DNA from: Gammaproteobacteria bacterium
GTDB taxonomy: Bacteria > Pseudomonadota > Gammaproteobacteria > Steroidobacterales > Steroidobacteraceae
Assembly: GCA_003137095.1 (NCBI GenBank)
Contig: PLET01000113.1
Location: 88,435 to 145,731 of the forward strand
Length of the DNA stretch: 57,297 bases
Reading direction: 5' to 3'
This document shows, piece after piece, positions 17,543-25,935 of the stretch; position 1 is the stretch's first letter, and every line of letters starts with the position of its first letter. Position numbers and translations under genes: made by a program. The notes under the pieces were generated by a model. It did not search any database. It worked only from the letters and a program-made list of their open reading frames with translations, and had not been told where the DNA came from.

Positions 17543-18872
17543 CGACCCGGGCCTGGTGGCGGCCTCGGCATTGGCCATCGGCCTGTCGATCTGGCTCATC
17601 GTCAAGGCGGGACTGCACCCGTTCATCGGCCTGCTGTGCGGCGCCTTCGTGATGGGCCTGCTCACCGGAATGCAACCGCAGGATACCGCCAGGGCGATTC
17701 AGCAGGGATTCGGCGACGTCATGGCCGGTGCCGGCATCGTGATCGCGCTCGGCCTCACGCTCGGCGCCATGTTGCAGTTCTCCGGCGCGGCCGGCGCGAT
17801 CGCGCAGTCGGCCCTGCGCGTGGTCGGGGTGCGCCATGCCGGCTGGGGAAGCCTCGGGGCAGCCATGCTGATCGGGCTGCCGCTGTTCTTCGAGACCGGC
17901 GTCGTGCTGCTGCTGCCCATCGTCGCGGCCGCGGCCGCGAAGCTGCCCTCCGCCCGCACCGGCGCCGGCATCGCGCTGATGCTGCCGGCCCTGGCCGGAC
18001 TGTCGATTCTGCATGCCCTGCTGCCGCCCCATCCGGGCCCCCTGCTCGCCGTGCATGAGCTGGGAGCGGACATCGGCCGCACCATGCTGTATGGCCTGGT
18101 CATCGCGGTGCCGACGGCAATCATTGCCGGGCCGTTCTTCGCACGCCACGCGGCGCGCTGGGTGAGCATGGGCGCGGGCGCGGCGGCCCAGCCGCAAGCG
18201 CATCTCCCCGCACCGCCGCTCGGCGTGGCGCTCACCGTGATTCTGCTGCCGATCGTGCTGATCGCCGCCAACGCCGCGCGCGACCTGATGCCGGCCGCCG
18301 CCGCCGCACGCCTGTCCTGGCTGGCGCCGCTCGGTCATCCGGTGACGGCGCTGCTCATCGCCAATATCGTCGGACTGGCGCTGCTGTTCCGGCGCGGCGC
18401 CTGGAATGCAGACACCGCCGCGCAGATCTGGCGCGAGGCCATGGCGCCCGCCGGCTCGATATTGCTCAGCATCGGTGCCGGCGGCGCACTCAAGCAGGTG
18501 CTGGTGGCCGCCGGCATGGCCAATGCCGTGTCGCGCTTCGCGGATACCGGTGTGCTGCCACCGCTGGTCACGGCCTGGTGCATGGCGGTATTGATCCGGG
18601 TGAGCACCGGCTCGGCTACGGTGGCGACGATCACCGCTGCCGGTCTGATGCCCGGCATCGTCGCGAGGACCGGCACGTCGCCCGAATGGACGGTACTCGC
18701 CATCGGCGCAGGTTCGCTGTTCTTCTCACACGTGAACGACGCCGGATTCTGGCTGGTCAAGGGCTACCTGGGAACCAGCACCGCCGATACATTCAAGACC
18801 TGGTCGCTGCTCGAGACGCTCATATCCGTGGTCGGCCTGCTGCTGGTGCTCGCGGCCAGCCGGATCTGGTAG
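17529..18872 (+). CDS. gntP: Gluconate:H+ symporter (GntP family)
   Basis: A 447-residue inner-membrane transporter with 12-14 predicted helices. GntP family blocks include HPFIGLLCGAFVMGLLTG near the N-terminus, the GLPLFFETGVVLLLPI loop, LPPHPGPLLAVHELGAD and the late SHVNDAGFWLVKGYLG segment. It imports gluconate for GntK, encoded immediately upstream with a 14-base overlap. Substrate is inferred from the coupled kinase; the family also takes up other aldonates and small hydroxy acids. Confidence 0.94.
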   Translation: MLGGSDPGLVAASALAIGLSIWLIVKAGLHPFIGLLCGAFVMGLLTGMQPQDTARAIQQGFGDVMAGAGIVIALGLTLGAMLQFSGAAGAIAQSALRVVGVRHAGWGSLGAAMLIGLPLFFETGVVLLLPIVAAAAAKLPSARTGAGIALMLPALAGLSILHALLPPHPGPLLAVHELGADIGRTMLYGLVIAVPTAIIAGPFFARHAARWVSMGAGAAAQPQAHLPAPPLGVALTVILLPIVLIAANAARDLMPAAAAARLSWLAPLGHPVTALLIANIVGLALLFRRGAWNADTAAQIWREAMAPAGSILLSIGAGGALKQVLVAAGMANAVSRFADTGVLPPLVTAWCMAVLIRVSTGSATVATITAAGLMPGIVARTGTSPEWTVLAIGAGSLFFSHVNDAGFWLVKGYLGTSTADTFKTWSLLETLISVVGLLLVLAASRIW

Positions 18873-18928
18873 CCCGGGTCGCCGCTTCCTGCCTTCCACT
18901 GCCGCGGGTGCGGCGCTATGCTGGGACG

Positions 18929-19819
18929 ATGAAGCGATCGACCGCAAAAGATTTCGACCCGGCCGTTCTGCAGCTCTTTGACCGGTACGTACATGGCTTG
19001 ATCAGCCGGCGCGAGTTCCTGGGTTCGGCGGCGCGCTACGCGACGGCCGGCATGAGCGCCGGCATGCTGCTCGAGGCGCTCAGCCCGAAATTTGCGCAAG
19101 CCCAGCAGGTGGCGCCCCAGGATCCGCGCATCCGCACCCGCTTCGTGGAGTTTCCGTCCCCGCAGGGCTACGGCCGGGTGCACGCCTATCTGGCCGAACC
19201 CGCCAAAGCCGCCGGCAAGCTGCCGGCGGTGTTGGTGGTTCACGAAAACCGGGGGCTTAATCCGCACATCGAGGATATCGCACGACGCCTGGCGCTCGCC
19301 GATTTCATCGCGCTGGCGCCGGACGCACTGTATCCGCTGGGCGGCTATCCGGGCAATGAGGATGCGGCACGCGAGCTGTTCTCGAAACTGGATCAGTCCA
19401 AGACGCAGGCCGACTTCCTGGCGGCCGCCGCCTATCTGAAGACCTTGCCGGAGGGGACGGGAAAGGTAGGCGCGGTGGGATTCTGTTACGGCGGCGGCAT
19501 CGTGAATTTCCTCGCCACGCGGATCCCCGACCTCGCGGCCGGCGTGCCCTTTTACGGCTCACAGCCGGGTGCAGCAGATGCGGCGAGGATCAAGGCACCG
19601 CTGCTGCTCCACTATGCGGGGGCGGATGACCGCATCAATGCCGGCTGGCCCGCTTTCGAAGCCGCGCTCAAGGCGGCCGGGGTCGATTACCAGGCCTATG
19701 TCTACGCCGGCGCACAGCACGGCTTCAACAATGACACGACGCCTCGCTACGACGAACCGGCCGCGCACCTCGCCTGGCAGCGGACCCTGGATTTTTTCAA
19801 CAAGCACCTGAGGTCCTGA
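18929..19819 (+). CDS. Dienelactone hydrolase family protein with TAT-like signal
   Basis: A 296-residue alpha/beta hydrolase. A twin-arginine-like motif SRREFLGSAARYATAG begins near residue 25 and is followed by a hydrophobic stretch ending in AQAQ. The catalytic triad is Cys186 (GFCYGGG), Asp233 or 234 (GADDR) and His264 (AQHGF), the Cys nucleophile being typical of dienelactone hydrolases. ATG 18929 is chosen; a much longer in-frame opening upstream runs over gntP. Although dienelactone hydrolases accompany maleylacetate reductases in chloroaromatic pathways, export argues against a role in the cytoplasmic route encoded 5 kb upstream. The natural substrate is unknown. Confidence 0.88.
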   Translation: MKRSTAKDFDPAVLQLFDRYVHGLISRREFLGSAARYATAGMSAGMLLEALSPKFAQAQQVAPQDPRIRTRFVEFPSPQGYGRVHAYLAEPAKAAGKLPAVLVVHENRGLNPHIEDIARRLALADFIALAPDALYPLGGYPGNEDAARELFSKLDQSKTQADFLAAAAYLKTLPEGTGKVGAVGFCYGGGIVNFLATRIPDLAAGVPFYGSQPGAADAARIKAPLLLHYAGADDRINAGWPAFEAALKAAGVDYQAYVYAGAQHGFNNDTTPRYDEPAAHLAWQRTLDFFNKHLRS

Positions 19820-19930
19820 CGAGCGCGCCTGCGATGTCGCCGGCAGGTTGCGCACGACGTTATAACTGCATGGCTGAATGAAATCATGGGCGGTGCCTTG
19901 GCCAAAGGCGCCGACGCCCGGGGGGGATGT

Positions 19931-20824
19931 GTGCACAAGTCCGCGATCGCCGCAGCGCTGCTACTGGCATCGGCCGGGGCCGGCAATGCCGCCCTGGCCC
20001 AGTACTTCGAGGGAAAACCCAGGCTCGCGCAAGGTGAGGTGGATCTGACGGGCGGTTGGCTGCAGAAATTTCACCAGGACTCGCACGAGCGCAAGGAGGG
20101 GCCCGCCATCGGCGACTACACCGGACTGCCTGTCAACGATGATGCGCGGCTGCGGGCGAACACCTGGGATCCGGACAAGTGGACGGTGCCAGAACATCAA
20201 TGCGAGCCCCACCCGGCCGATTACGGGCCGCACGGTCCCGCCAACCTCCAGATCTCCAAAATCCTCGATCCGCATTCCCTGAAGACGGTCGCGATTCAGG
20301 TGATCGTCGGCTGGATGGTGCCGGTGCGCACCATTTGGCTGGATGGCAGACCGCATCCGTCCGCGAATGCCGCGCACACCTGGATGGGCTTCTCGACCGG
20401 CCACTGGGAAGGCGACACGCTGATCGTCGAGACCACCCATCTCAAGGAGGGATGGATACGGCGCAACGGCGTTGCGCGCAGCGACAAGGCTCGGCTGACG
20501 GAGTACTGGATGCGGCATGACGATGTGCTCACGTTGGTGAGCATCGTCAACGACCCGGTGTACCTGACGGAGCCCCTGATGCGCAGCTGGAGCTGGACTC
20601 TGGACCCCGGTGTGCACATGACGCCCTACACCTGCGAGGCGAAGGTCGAGGTCGACCGGCCGCAGGGTTTCGTCGCGCACTGGCTGCCCGGCACCAATCC
20701 CAATCTGAAGGAATTTCCGGAAAAGATGCATCTGCCCGAATCGGTGGCGCAGGGCGGCGCAGACCAGATGTATCCGGAATATCAGGACGTCCTGAAGGCG
20801 CTGCCGGGCGCGGTGGCGAAATGA
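19931..20824 (+). CDS. Secreted protein of unknown function, paralogue of the 21792-22601 product
   Basis: From GTG 19931 (preceded by a run of G) the product has 297 residues with a clear signal peptide (HKSAIAAALLLASAG, cleavage after ALA). An in-frame ATG at 19886 would add 15 non-hydrophobic residues. I recognise no named domain. The mature part starts with a VDLTGGW strand and contains HTWMGFSTGHWEGDTLIVET, LTEYW and NDPVYL segments. The protein encoded at 21792-22601 repeats this layout (DLTGYW, HTWQGHSTAQW, MTEYF, EDPRYL), so they are paralogues, probably beta-sandwich or lipocalin-like. The stop overlaps the MBL-fold gene start by four bases. Confidence 0.8.
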   Translation: MHKSAIAAALLLASAGAGNAALAQYFEGKPRLAQGEVDLTGGWLQKFHQDSHERKEGPAIGDYTGLPVNDDARLRANTWDPDKWTVPEHQCEPHPADYGPHGPANLQISKILDPHSLKTVAIQVIVGWMVPVRTIWLDGRPHPSANAAHTWMGFSTGHWEGDTLIVETTHLKEGWIRRNGVARSDKARLTEYWMRHDDVLTLVSIVNDPVYLTEPLMRSWSWTLDPGVHMTPYTCEAKVEVDRPQGFVAHWLPGTNPNLKEFPEKMHLPESVAQGGADQMYPEYQDVLKALPGAVAK

Positions 20825-21762
20825 CGCGCCGGACCGGTTTATGCCTGCTCGCGCTCGGCGCCGTGTTCAGCGCGCGCGGTGCGGTACCGGCCGCGCCCGA
20901 ACTCGACGTCGTGAAGGTGCGCGACAACATCTACATGCTGGTGGGACCCGCGGAGAACACCACGGTGGCGTTCGGCACCGACGGGGTGATGATCGTCAAT
21001 ACGCAGTCCGAGGCAATGGCGCCGAAGATACTCGCCGCCGTCGCCAGACTCACCGATCAGCCGATCCGCTACATCGTCAACACCGATGCGCACGCCGCCA
21101 ATACCGCGGGCAATGTCATCGTCACCAAGGCCGGCAAATTCATCGCCGACCGGATCGAGTCGGATTCCGCATCGATCATCGCGCATGAGAATGTGCTGAA
21201 TCGCTTGAGCGGTGTGACCGGCGGGGATCCGCCCGGCGAACGCCTCGGCTGGCCGGAGGACGTGTATTACAAGGGATGGATGGACATGCATTTCAACGGC
21301 GAGGCCATCCAGATCATTCACGAACCGCACGCTCACACCGACGGGGACAGCGTGGTCTTCTTCCGCGGATCCGACGTCATCGCCACCGGCGATCTGTTCG
21401 CTCCCGGCGCCTATCCGGTGATCGATTTGGAGCGCGGCGGCAGCTTTCAGGGGATCATCGACGCATTGAATCGCCTGATCGACCTGGCCGTACCCGACGC
21501 CAATGAGGAAGGCGGCACCATGATCATCCCGGGTCATGGGCGCGTCACCGACGAGTACGACCTGGTGATCTACCGCGACATGCTCACCATCATTCGCGAC
21601 CGCGTCCGCGACCTGATCCACCGCGGCATGAGTCTCGAGCAGGTGCAGGCCGCGAGACCAACGCGGGATTACGACGGAATCTACGGCTCGGACGCCGGCC
21701 CGTGGACCACGCGCATGTTCGTCGCGGCGGTGTATCGGGACCTGGACAGGCCCGCACCGTGA
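20821..21762 (+). CDS. Exported MBL-fold protein with degenerate HxHxDH motif
   Basis: A 313-residue metallo-beta-lactamase-fold protein with a signal peptide (cleavage near ARGAVPAA). The first metal-binding motif, normally HxHxDH, reads D89-A-H91-A-A-N94, so three of four ligands are lost. The later ligands survive: the His in EPHAHTDGD, the bridging Asp in IATGDLF and the His in IPGHGRV. This pattern might still hold one metal ion, or the protein may be a binding protein rather than a hydrolase. Its start overlaps the stop of the upstream secreted paralogue and a second paralogue follows 29 bases on, so the three are surely one operon. Confidence 0.87.
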   Translation: MTRRTGLCLLALGAVFSARGAVPAAPELDVVKVRDNIYMLVGPAENTTVAFGTDGVMIVNTQSEAMAPKILAAVARLTDQPIRYIVNTDAHAANTAGNVIVTKAGKFIADRIESDSASIIAHENVLNRLSGVTGGDPPGERLGWPEDVYYKGWMDMHFNGEAIQIIHEPHAHTDGDSVVFFRGSDVIATGDLFAPGAYPVIDLERGGSFQGIIDALNRLIDLAVPDANEEGGTMIIPGHGRVTDEYDLVIYRDMLTIIRDRVRDLIHRGMSLEQVQAARPTRDYDGIYGSDAGPWTTRMFVAAVYRDLDRPAP

Positions 21763-21791
21763 GGCGTCGATCAACCATTTTCGGTGGCCGC

Positions 21792-22601
21792 ATGACGCGC
21801 GTCTTGATGCTCACCCTGGTCCTGCCGGCGCTGCTGTGGGCGCCGGTGCCGCTGAATCGCGCGGCGGCGCAGACGCCGGCGAAAGCGCCCCCTGTCAAGG
21901 CGCCGCCCGCCAAGTCACCGCCGCCCGAACCCACGCCGCGCGCCGCGGCGCCGATCGATCTGACGGGCTATTGGGTGTCGGTGATCACTGAGGACTGGCC
22001 CTACCGGATGCTCACCGCACCCAAGGGCGATGCCGGCAGTCTGCCGGTCACCGCCGAGGCGCGAAAGTTCGCCGCGGACTGGGATCCGGCGGCGGACCAG
22101 GCCGACGGCCGGGCGTGCCGTCCGTACGGCGCGGCCGGCATCATCCGCCGGCCCGGCAGGCTGCACATCAGCTGGCAGAATGATGCCACCCTGCAGGTTG
22201 AATTCTCCGCCGGCGGCCAAATCCGCCTGCTGTCGTTCGATACGGCCGCCAAGGCGCCGGCCGAACACACCTGGCAGGGGCATTCGACGGCGCAGTGGTT
22301 CAAGGTGCGCAATTGGGCGCAATTCTCGCCTCCCACGGTGGCGCCCGTGGGCGGGACGTTGAAGGTGCTCACCACGAATCTGCGCGCCGGTTACCTGCAG
22401 TCGAACGGCTTCCCGTACAGCGAGGATGCGACGATGACCGAATACTTCGACCGGGTGACCTACGATGGCCAGCCATGGCTGATCGTCACCACGGTGATCG
22501 AGGATCCGCGCTACCTGCGGGACCGGCTGTACTGGACGTCGAATTTCAAGCAGGAGCCGAACGCTGCAAAATGGCAACCGAAACCCTGCGATACGAACTG
22601 A
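21792..22601 (+). CDS. Secreted protein of unknown function, paralogue of the 19931-20824 product
   Basis: The 269-residue product begins at ATG 21792 with a signal peptide (LMLTLVLPALLWAPVPL, cleavage after RAAAQ) and a Pro/Ala/Lys-rich linker to about residue 55. The rest aligns by eye with the 19931-20824 product: DLTGYW, WDPAAD, HTWQGHSTAQW, TTNLRAGYL, TEYFDR and EDPRYL occur in the same order and similar spacing. No catalytic motif is recognised. An in-frame upstream ATG at 21702 lies within the MBL gene and is rejected because it would bury the signal peptide. Function unknown; the operon implies a periplasmic or surface role shared with the MBL-fold protein. Confidence 0.8.
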   Translation: MTRVLMLTLVLPALLWAPVPLNRAAAQTPAKAPPVKAPPAKSPPPEPTPRAAAPIDLTGYWVSVITEDWPYRMLTAPKGDAGSLPVTAEARKFAADWDPAADQADGRACRPYGAAGIIRRPGRLHISWQNDATLQVEFSAGGQIRLLSFDTAAKAPAEHTWQGHSTAQWFKVRNWAQFSPPTVAPVGGTLKVLTTNLRAGYLQSNGFPYSEDATMTEYFDRVTYDGQPWLIVTTVIEDPRYLRDRLYWTSNFKQEPNAAKWQPKPCDTN

Positions 22602-22617
22602 CCTTGACGGGGGTCGC

Positions 22618-23628
22618 GTGCTCAAGAAGATCCTGATCGGCGGACTCGGGCTGGTGGCCGCGCTCGCCGTGATCGGCCTGCTGCTGCCGCGCACCTCGCA
22701 CGTGCAGCGATCGATCGAGATCGGCCGTCCGGCCAGCGTGGTCTATGCCATCGTCGATTCCTTCCAACTGTTTGACCAGTGGTCGCCCTGGCAGGATCTG
22801 GATCCGAACATGAAGCAGACCGTCGGCGGCGCGCGCGAGGGCGTCGGCGCGACGCTCACCTGGACCGGCAACGACAAGGTCGGCTCCGGCTCGCAGGTGA
22901 TCACCGCCGATGTGCCCAACCGGTCGGTCGAGAGCAACGTGGATTTCGGCTCCATGGGGGTGGCGAAGGCCACGCTGCGGCTGGAGCCCGTGGCAGCGGG
23001 CACGCGGGTGACCTGGATGCTCGACAGCGACATGGGAGCGGGTCCCATCGGCCATTATTTCGGCCTGATGATGGACCGTATGATCGGACAGGACTACGCA
23101 CATGGACTGGAGAAGCTCAAGCGGCTGGCCGAGAACATGCCGGATGTGGACATCGCCGGCTTCGACGTGCACGCGGTGCAGGTGGCCGGCCGCCCGATTC
23201 TGATGGTACGCCGCAGCACCGGCGCCGACGTATCATCGATCGCCAAGGCATACGCCGACGGCTACGCCGAGATCCGCAAGTTCATGACCGCACGCAAATT
23301 GAAACAGGCGGGTCCGCCGATGGGTATCGACGGCGACATGCGCGATAAGAGCTTCACCTTCGATGCCGCCCTACCCGTCGATCGCGGCGCAGTTTCCGGC
23401 GGGGGCGCGGGCGACGTGCGGCTCGCACAAAGCTACACCGGCAGCGCCTTGCGCACGGTGCACCTCGGGCCGTACGACACCCTGGGCCAAACCTACGGCA
23501 AAATGCGTGCCTACATGATGGCCCATGGATATGGCGCCAAAGGCCCGAGTTTCTCGATTTACATCGATGACCCGGCCGTCACGCCGGCGCCGCAATTGCG
23601 CACCGAGATCTACTGGCCGCTGCAATGA
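22618..23628 (+). CDS. Membrane-anchored SRPBCC domain fused to GyrI-like ligand-binding domain
   Basis: This 336-residue protein starts at GTG 22618 behind a GGGGG. Residues 4-22 form one membrane helix. Residues about 28-165 look like an SRPBCC (START/polyketide cyclase) domain with IEIGRPASVVYAIVDSF, FDQWSPW and a late amphipathic helix. Residues about 185-336 resemble the GyrI/AraC effector-binding fold, ending IYIDDP and EIYWPLQ. Both folds have hydrophobic cavities for small molecules. The gene lies 16 bases after the second secreted paralogue, so it may belong to that operon. The stop codon lies inside a perfect 18-bp tandem duplication. Confidence 0.8.
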   Translation: MLKKILIGGLGLVAALAVIGLLLPRTSHVQRSIEIGRPASVVYAIVDSFQLFDQWSPWQDLDPNMKQTVGGAREGVGATLTWTGNDKVGSGSQVITADVPNRSVESNVDFGSMGVAKATLRLEPVAAGTRVTWMLDSDMGAGPIGHYFGLMMDRMIGQDYAHGLEKLKRLAENMPDVDIAGFDVHAVQVAGRPILMVRRSTGADVSSIAKAYADGYAEIRKFMTARKLKQAGPPMGIDGDMRDKSFTFDAALPVDRGAVSGGGAGDVRLAQSYTGSALRTVHLGPYDTLGQTYGKMRAYMMAHGYGAKGPSFSIYIDDPAVTPAPQLRTEIYWPLQ

Positions 23629-23646
23629 TACTGGCCGCTGCAATGA
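23611..23646 (+). repeat. Perfect 18-bp tandem duplication across the stop codon
   Basis: Bases 23611-23628 encode the last residues YWPLQ and the TGA stop of the SRPBCC-GyrI gene. They are repeated exactly at 23629-23646. The duplication does not alter the protein because the first copy keeps the stop. It looks like a recent slippage event. Confidence 0.9.
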
Positions 23647-23655
23647 CGCCGTGGT

Positions 23656-24378
23656 TCAGCGCACCGACACCGTGTTGATCGCGAGCACCGGTTCGCCGCG
23701 GTAGTAATCGGGGAACAGCCGCTTCAGGTTGTCGACCTTGGGCACGTCGTAGATGGCGATGTACGGATAGTGGGGATTGTGGAACAGGAAATCCTGGTGA
23801 TAGTCCTCGGCGGGGTAGAATCCCTTGAGCGGATCCACCCGCGTGACGATCGGACGGTGAAACACACCGGCCTTGTCCAGCTGTGCGATGTAGGCCTCGG
23901 CAATGCGCTTTTGCGCCTCGTCGGCGTAGAAAATGGCCGACCGGTATTGCGTGCCGACATCGGGACCCTGGCGGTTGAGCTCGGTCGGATCGTGCACCAC
24001 GGAGAATGCGATTTGCAGGATTTCGCCGTAGGAGATCTGCGCCGGATCGAAGGTGATCTGCACGGACTCGGCGTGTCCGGTGGAGCCTGAGCTCACGGTT
24101 TCGTATTCAGCCGTCGACTTGTCGCCGCCGGAGTAGCCGGCGAGAACCTTGCGTACCCCATGAACGTGCTCGTACACGCCCTGCACGCCCCAAAAGCACC
24201 CCCCCGCCAGCACCGCGGTTTGCGGCGCGCCCGGCGCCTTCGGATTGTCCAGCGCGGGCGGCGCCAGGACCACGGCGGATTCGGCGCCGAACAGCGGCGC
24301 ATGCCACGCCATCGCGCCGGCCGCCACCAGCAGCACGGCGCCCAGTAGACGGGCAAGGGATACTCTCGTGATTGACAT
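23656..24378 (-). CDS. msrA: Peptide-methionine (S)-S-oxide reductase, exported
   Basis: A 240-residue MsrA that repairs oxidised methionine. The catalytic Cys61 is in GGCFWGVQGVYEHVHGV. The family marks TGHAESVQITFDP, HDPTELNRQGPDVGTQYRS and the C-terminal DYHQDFLFHNPHYPYI are all present. ATG 24378 is preceded by AAGGAG at good spacing and opens a hydrophobic signal or anchor (LARLLGAVLLVAAGAMA), so it probably works in the periplasm. A longer in-frame opening to 24489 lacks a ribosome site. A reductant partner (MsrB or a thioredoxin-like protein) is not encoded nearby. Confidence 0.95.
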   Translation of the reverse strand: MSITRVSLARLLGAVLLVAAGAMAWHAPLFGAESAVVLAPPALDNPKAPGAPQTAVLAGGCFWGVQGVYEHVHGVRKVLAGYSGGDKSTAEYETVSSGSTGHAESVQITFDPAQISYGEILQIAFSVVHDPTELNRQGPDVGTQYRSAIFYADEAQKRIAEAYIAQLDKAGVFHRPIVTRVDPLKGFYPAEDYHQDFLFHNPHYPYIAIYDVPKVDNLKRLFPDYYRGEPVLAINTVSVR

Positions 24379-24466
24379 GGCCGCTCCTTTTCGTTCAATA
24401 CCGTAACATAGGACCGGTGCGGGACCCGTTTGATTACATCGCCGCTCCGCCGACGCTGAGGTACCG

Positions 24467-25882
24467 GTGCCGATCGAGTATAAATCCATCGACTACATTG
24501 CGGAGAACGAGCGTCATGGCCGGGTGGCGGATCAGATAACCTTCTGGTTCCTCGGAAATTTCCACTTTTTCACCATCGCCATCGGCTTCGTCGGGCCGAG
24601 CATGGGTTTGGGGTTGGGCGCCACGGCCCTTGCCGGCGCGCTCGGCATCCTGTTCGGCACCCTGTTCGTCGCCTTCCATGCCTCGCAGGGCGCCGAACTC
24701 GGACTGCCCCAAATGATCCAGTCGCGCGCGCAATTCGGGTTCCGCGGGGTGGTCGTTGTGCTGTTCGGTACCCTGTTCACGTTCCTGGGCTTCAACGTGG
24801 CCGACAGCGTGCTGGCGGCGCACGGCCTCAACGGTATTCTCGGCTGGAACGAGCCTGTGGTGACCCTGGTCGCGGCCCTGGCCGCGGCACTGCTCGCGAT
24901 CTACGGCCACGACTGGCTGCACCGGATATTCCGCTGGTGTTTCCTGCTGTGCATGCCCCTGTACACCCTGCTGTCGCTGGCGATTCTGCTGGGCCGGGTG
25001 CCCGCAACGCACCTGTCGGTTGCGCAATTCAGCTGGGTGGCCTTCGCCGGCCAGTTCGCCGCCAGCGCGAGCTACAACATCACCTACGCGCCGTCGGTGT
25101 CGGATTATTCCCGTTATCTGCCGCGCCACACCAAACCGCGTTCGATCATCCTGGCGGTGTTCGTGGGCGCATCCGCCTCGGCGATCTGGCTGATTGCTCT
25201 CGGCGCGTGGCTGGCGACCCGCCTCGGCGCGGCCGATGGGCTGGTCGCGCTGCATGATGCCGGCAACGCGGTGTTTGACGGCTTCGGCGTGCTGCTGTCG
25301 CTGGCCTCGGTGGCCACGCTGGTGGCCACCATGGGCCTCAACGCCTACAGCGGCATGCTTACCGTGGTCACGGCCTTGAGTTCGGTGTTCGAGACGCAGC
25401 CGACGCCGCGGCTGCGCGTCGTGACCATCATCTCACTGGCCGCGATCTGGGCCGGCGCCGGCATGGCCATCAGCGCCAATGCGATCGACCTGCTGTTCGC
25501 CGCGCTCACCATCATGTTGTACCTGCTGGTGCCGTGGACTGCGATCAATTTGATCGATTATTTTTTCGTGCGCCGCGGCCGCTATGCGATCACCCATTTT
25601 TTCATGCCCAGGGGCATCTACGGCACGTGGAATGCCCGTGGACTGACCGCCTACGTGGTCGGCTTCGCGGCAACGCTGCCGTTCTTCGTTCTGCCGGAGA
25701 TCTACACCGGAGCGGCGGCACGCGCGCTCGGCGGGATCGATGTGGGCTGGCTCGTCGGCCTCCTCGTCTCCGCTGCGGTCTATCTGTGGCTGTCGCGCGC
25801 GTATGATCCCGCCGGCGAGGCGCGCGCCATCGGCGAGAGCACGGCCGATCTGCGCGGCGCGCAGGCGGCGTCCTCGAACTAG
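24467..25882 (+). CDS. NCS1-family permease (cytosine/purine/allantoin/hydantoin type)
   Basis: A 471-residue permease with about 12 helices, starting at GTG 24467. NCS1 landmarks are the N-terminal FWFLGNFHFFTIAIGF helix, GLPQMIQSRAQFGFRG, ASYNITYAPSVSDYSRYLP and VPWTAINLIDYFFVRRG. The family carries nucleobases, hydantoins, allantoin or related ureido compounds with Na+ or H+. The two following genes encode an M20 carbamoyl hydrolase and a DDAH-like enzyme, which suggests that this gene imports a ureido or guanidino substrate. The 88-bp region to divergent msrA likely contains its promoter but no clear -35/-10 pair was found. Confidence 0.9.
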   Translation: MPIEYKSIDYIAENERHGRVADQITFWFLGNFHFFTIAIGFVGPSMGLGLGATALAGALGILFGTLFVAFHASQGAELGLPQMIQSRAQFGFRGVVVVLFGTLFTFLGFNVADSVLAAHGLNGILGWNEPVVTLVAALAAALLAIYGHDWLHRIFRWCFLLCMPLYTLLSLAILLGRVPATHLSVAQFSWVAFAGQFAASASYNITYAPSVSDYSRYLPRHTKPRSIILAVFVGASASAIWLIALGAWLATRLGAADGLVALHDAGNAVFDGFGVLLSLASVATLVATMGLNAYSGMLTVVTALSSVFETQPTPRLRVVTIISLAAIWAGAGMAISANAIDLLFAALTIMLYLLVPWTAINLIDYFFVRRGRYAITHFFMPRGIYGTWNARGLTAYVVGFAATLPFFVLPEIYTGAAARALGGIDVGWLVGLLVSAAVYLWLSRAYDPAGEARAIGESTADLRGAQAASSN

Positions 25883-25935
25883 CTTGGGTACAATGGACGC
25901 CACTGGGTCTTGGACAGCCGGAGGTTGAGAACGTC

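Noticed and set aside
18929..19819. Assignment of the dienelactone hydrolase to the aromatic pathway with macA
   Set aside because: It carries a TAT-like export signal and is separated from macA by 5 kb of sugar and gluconate genes.
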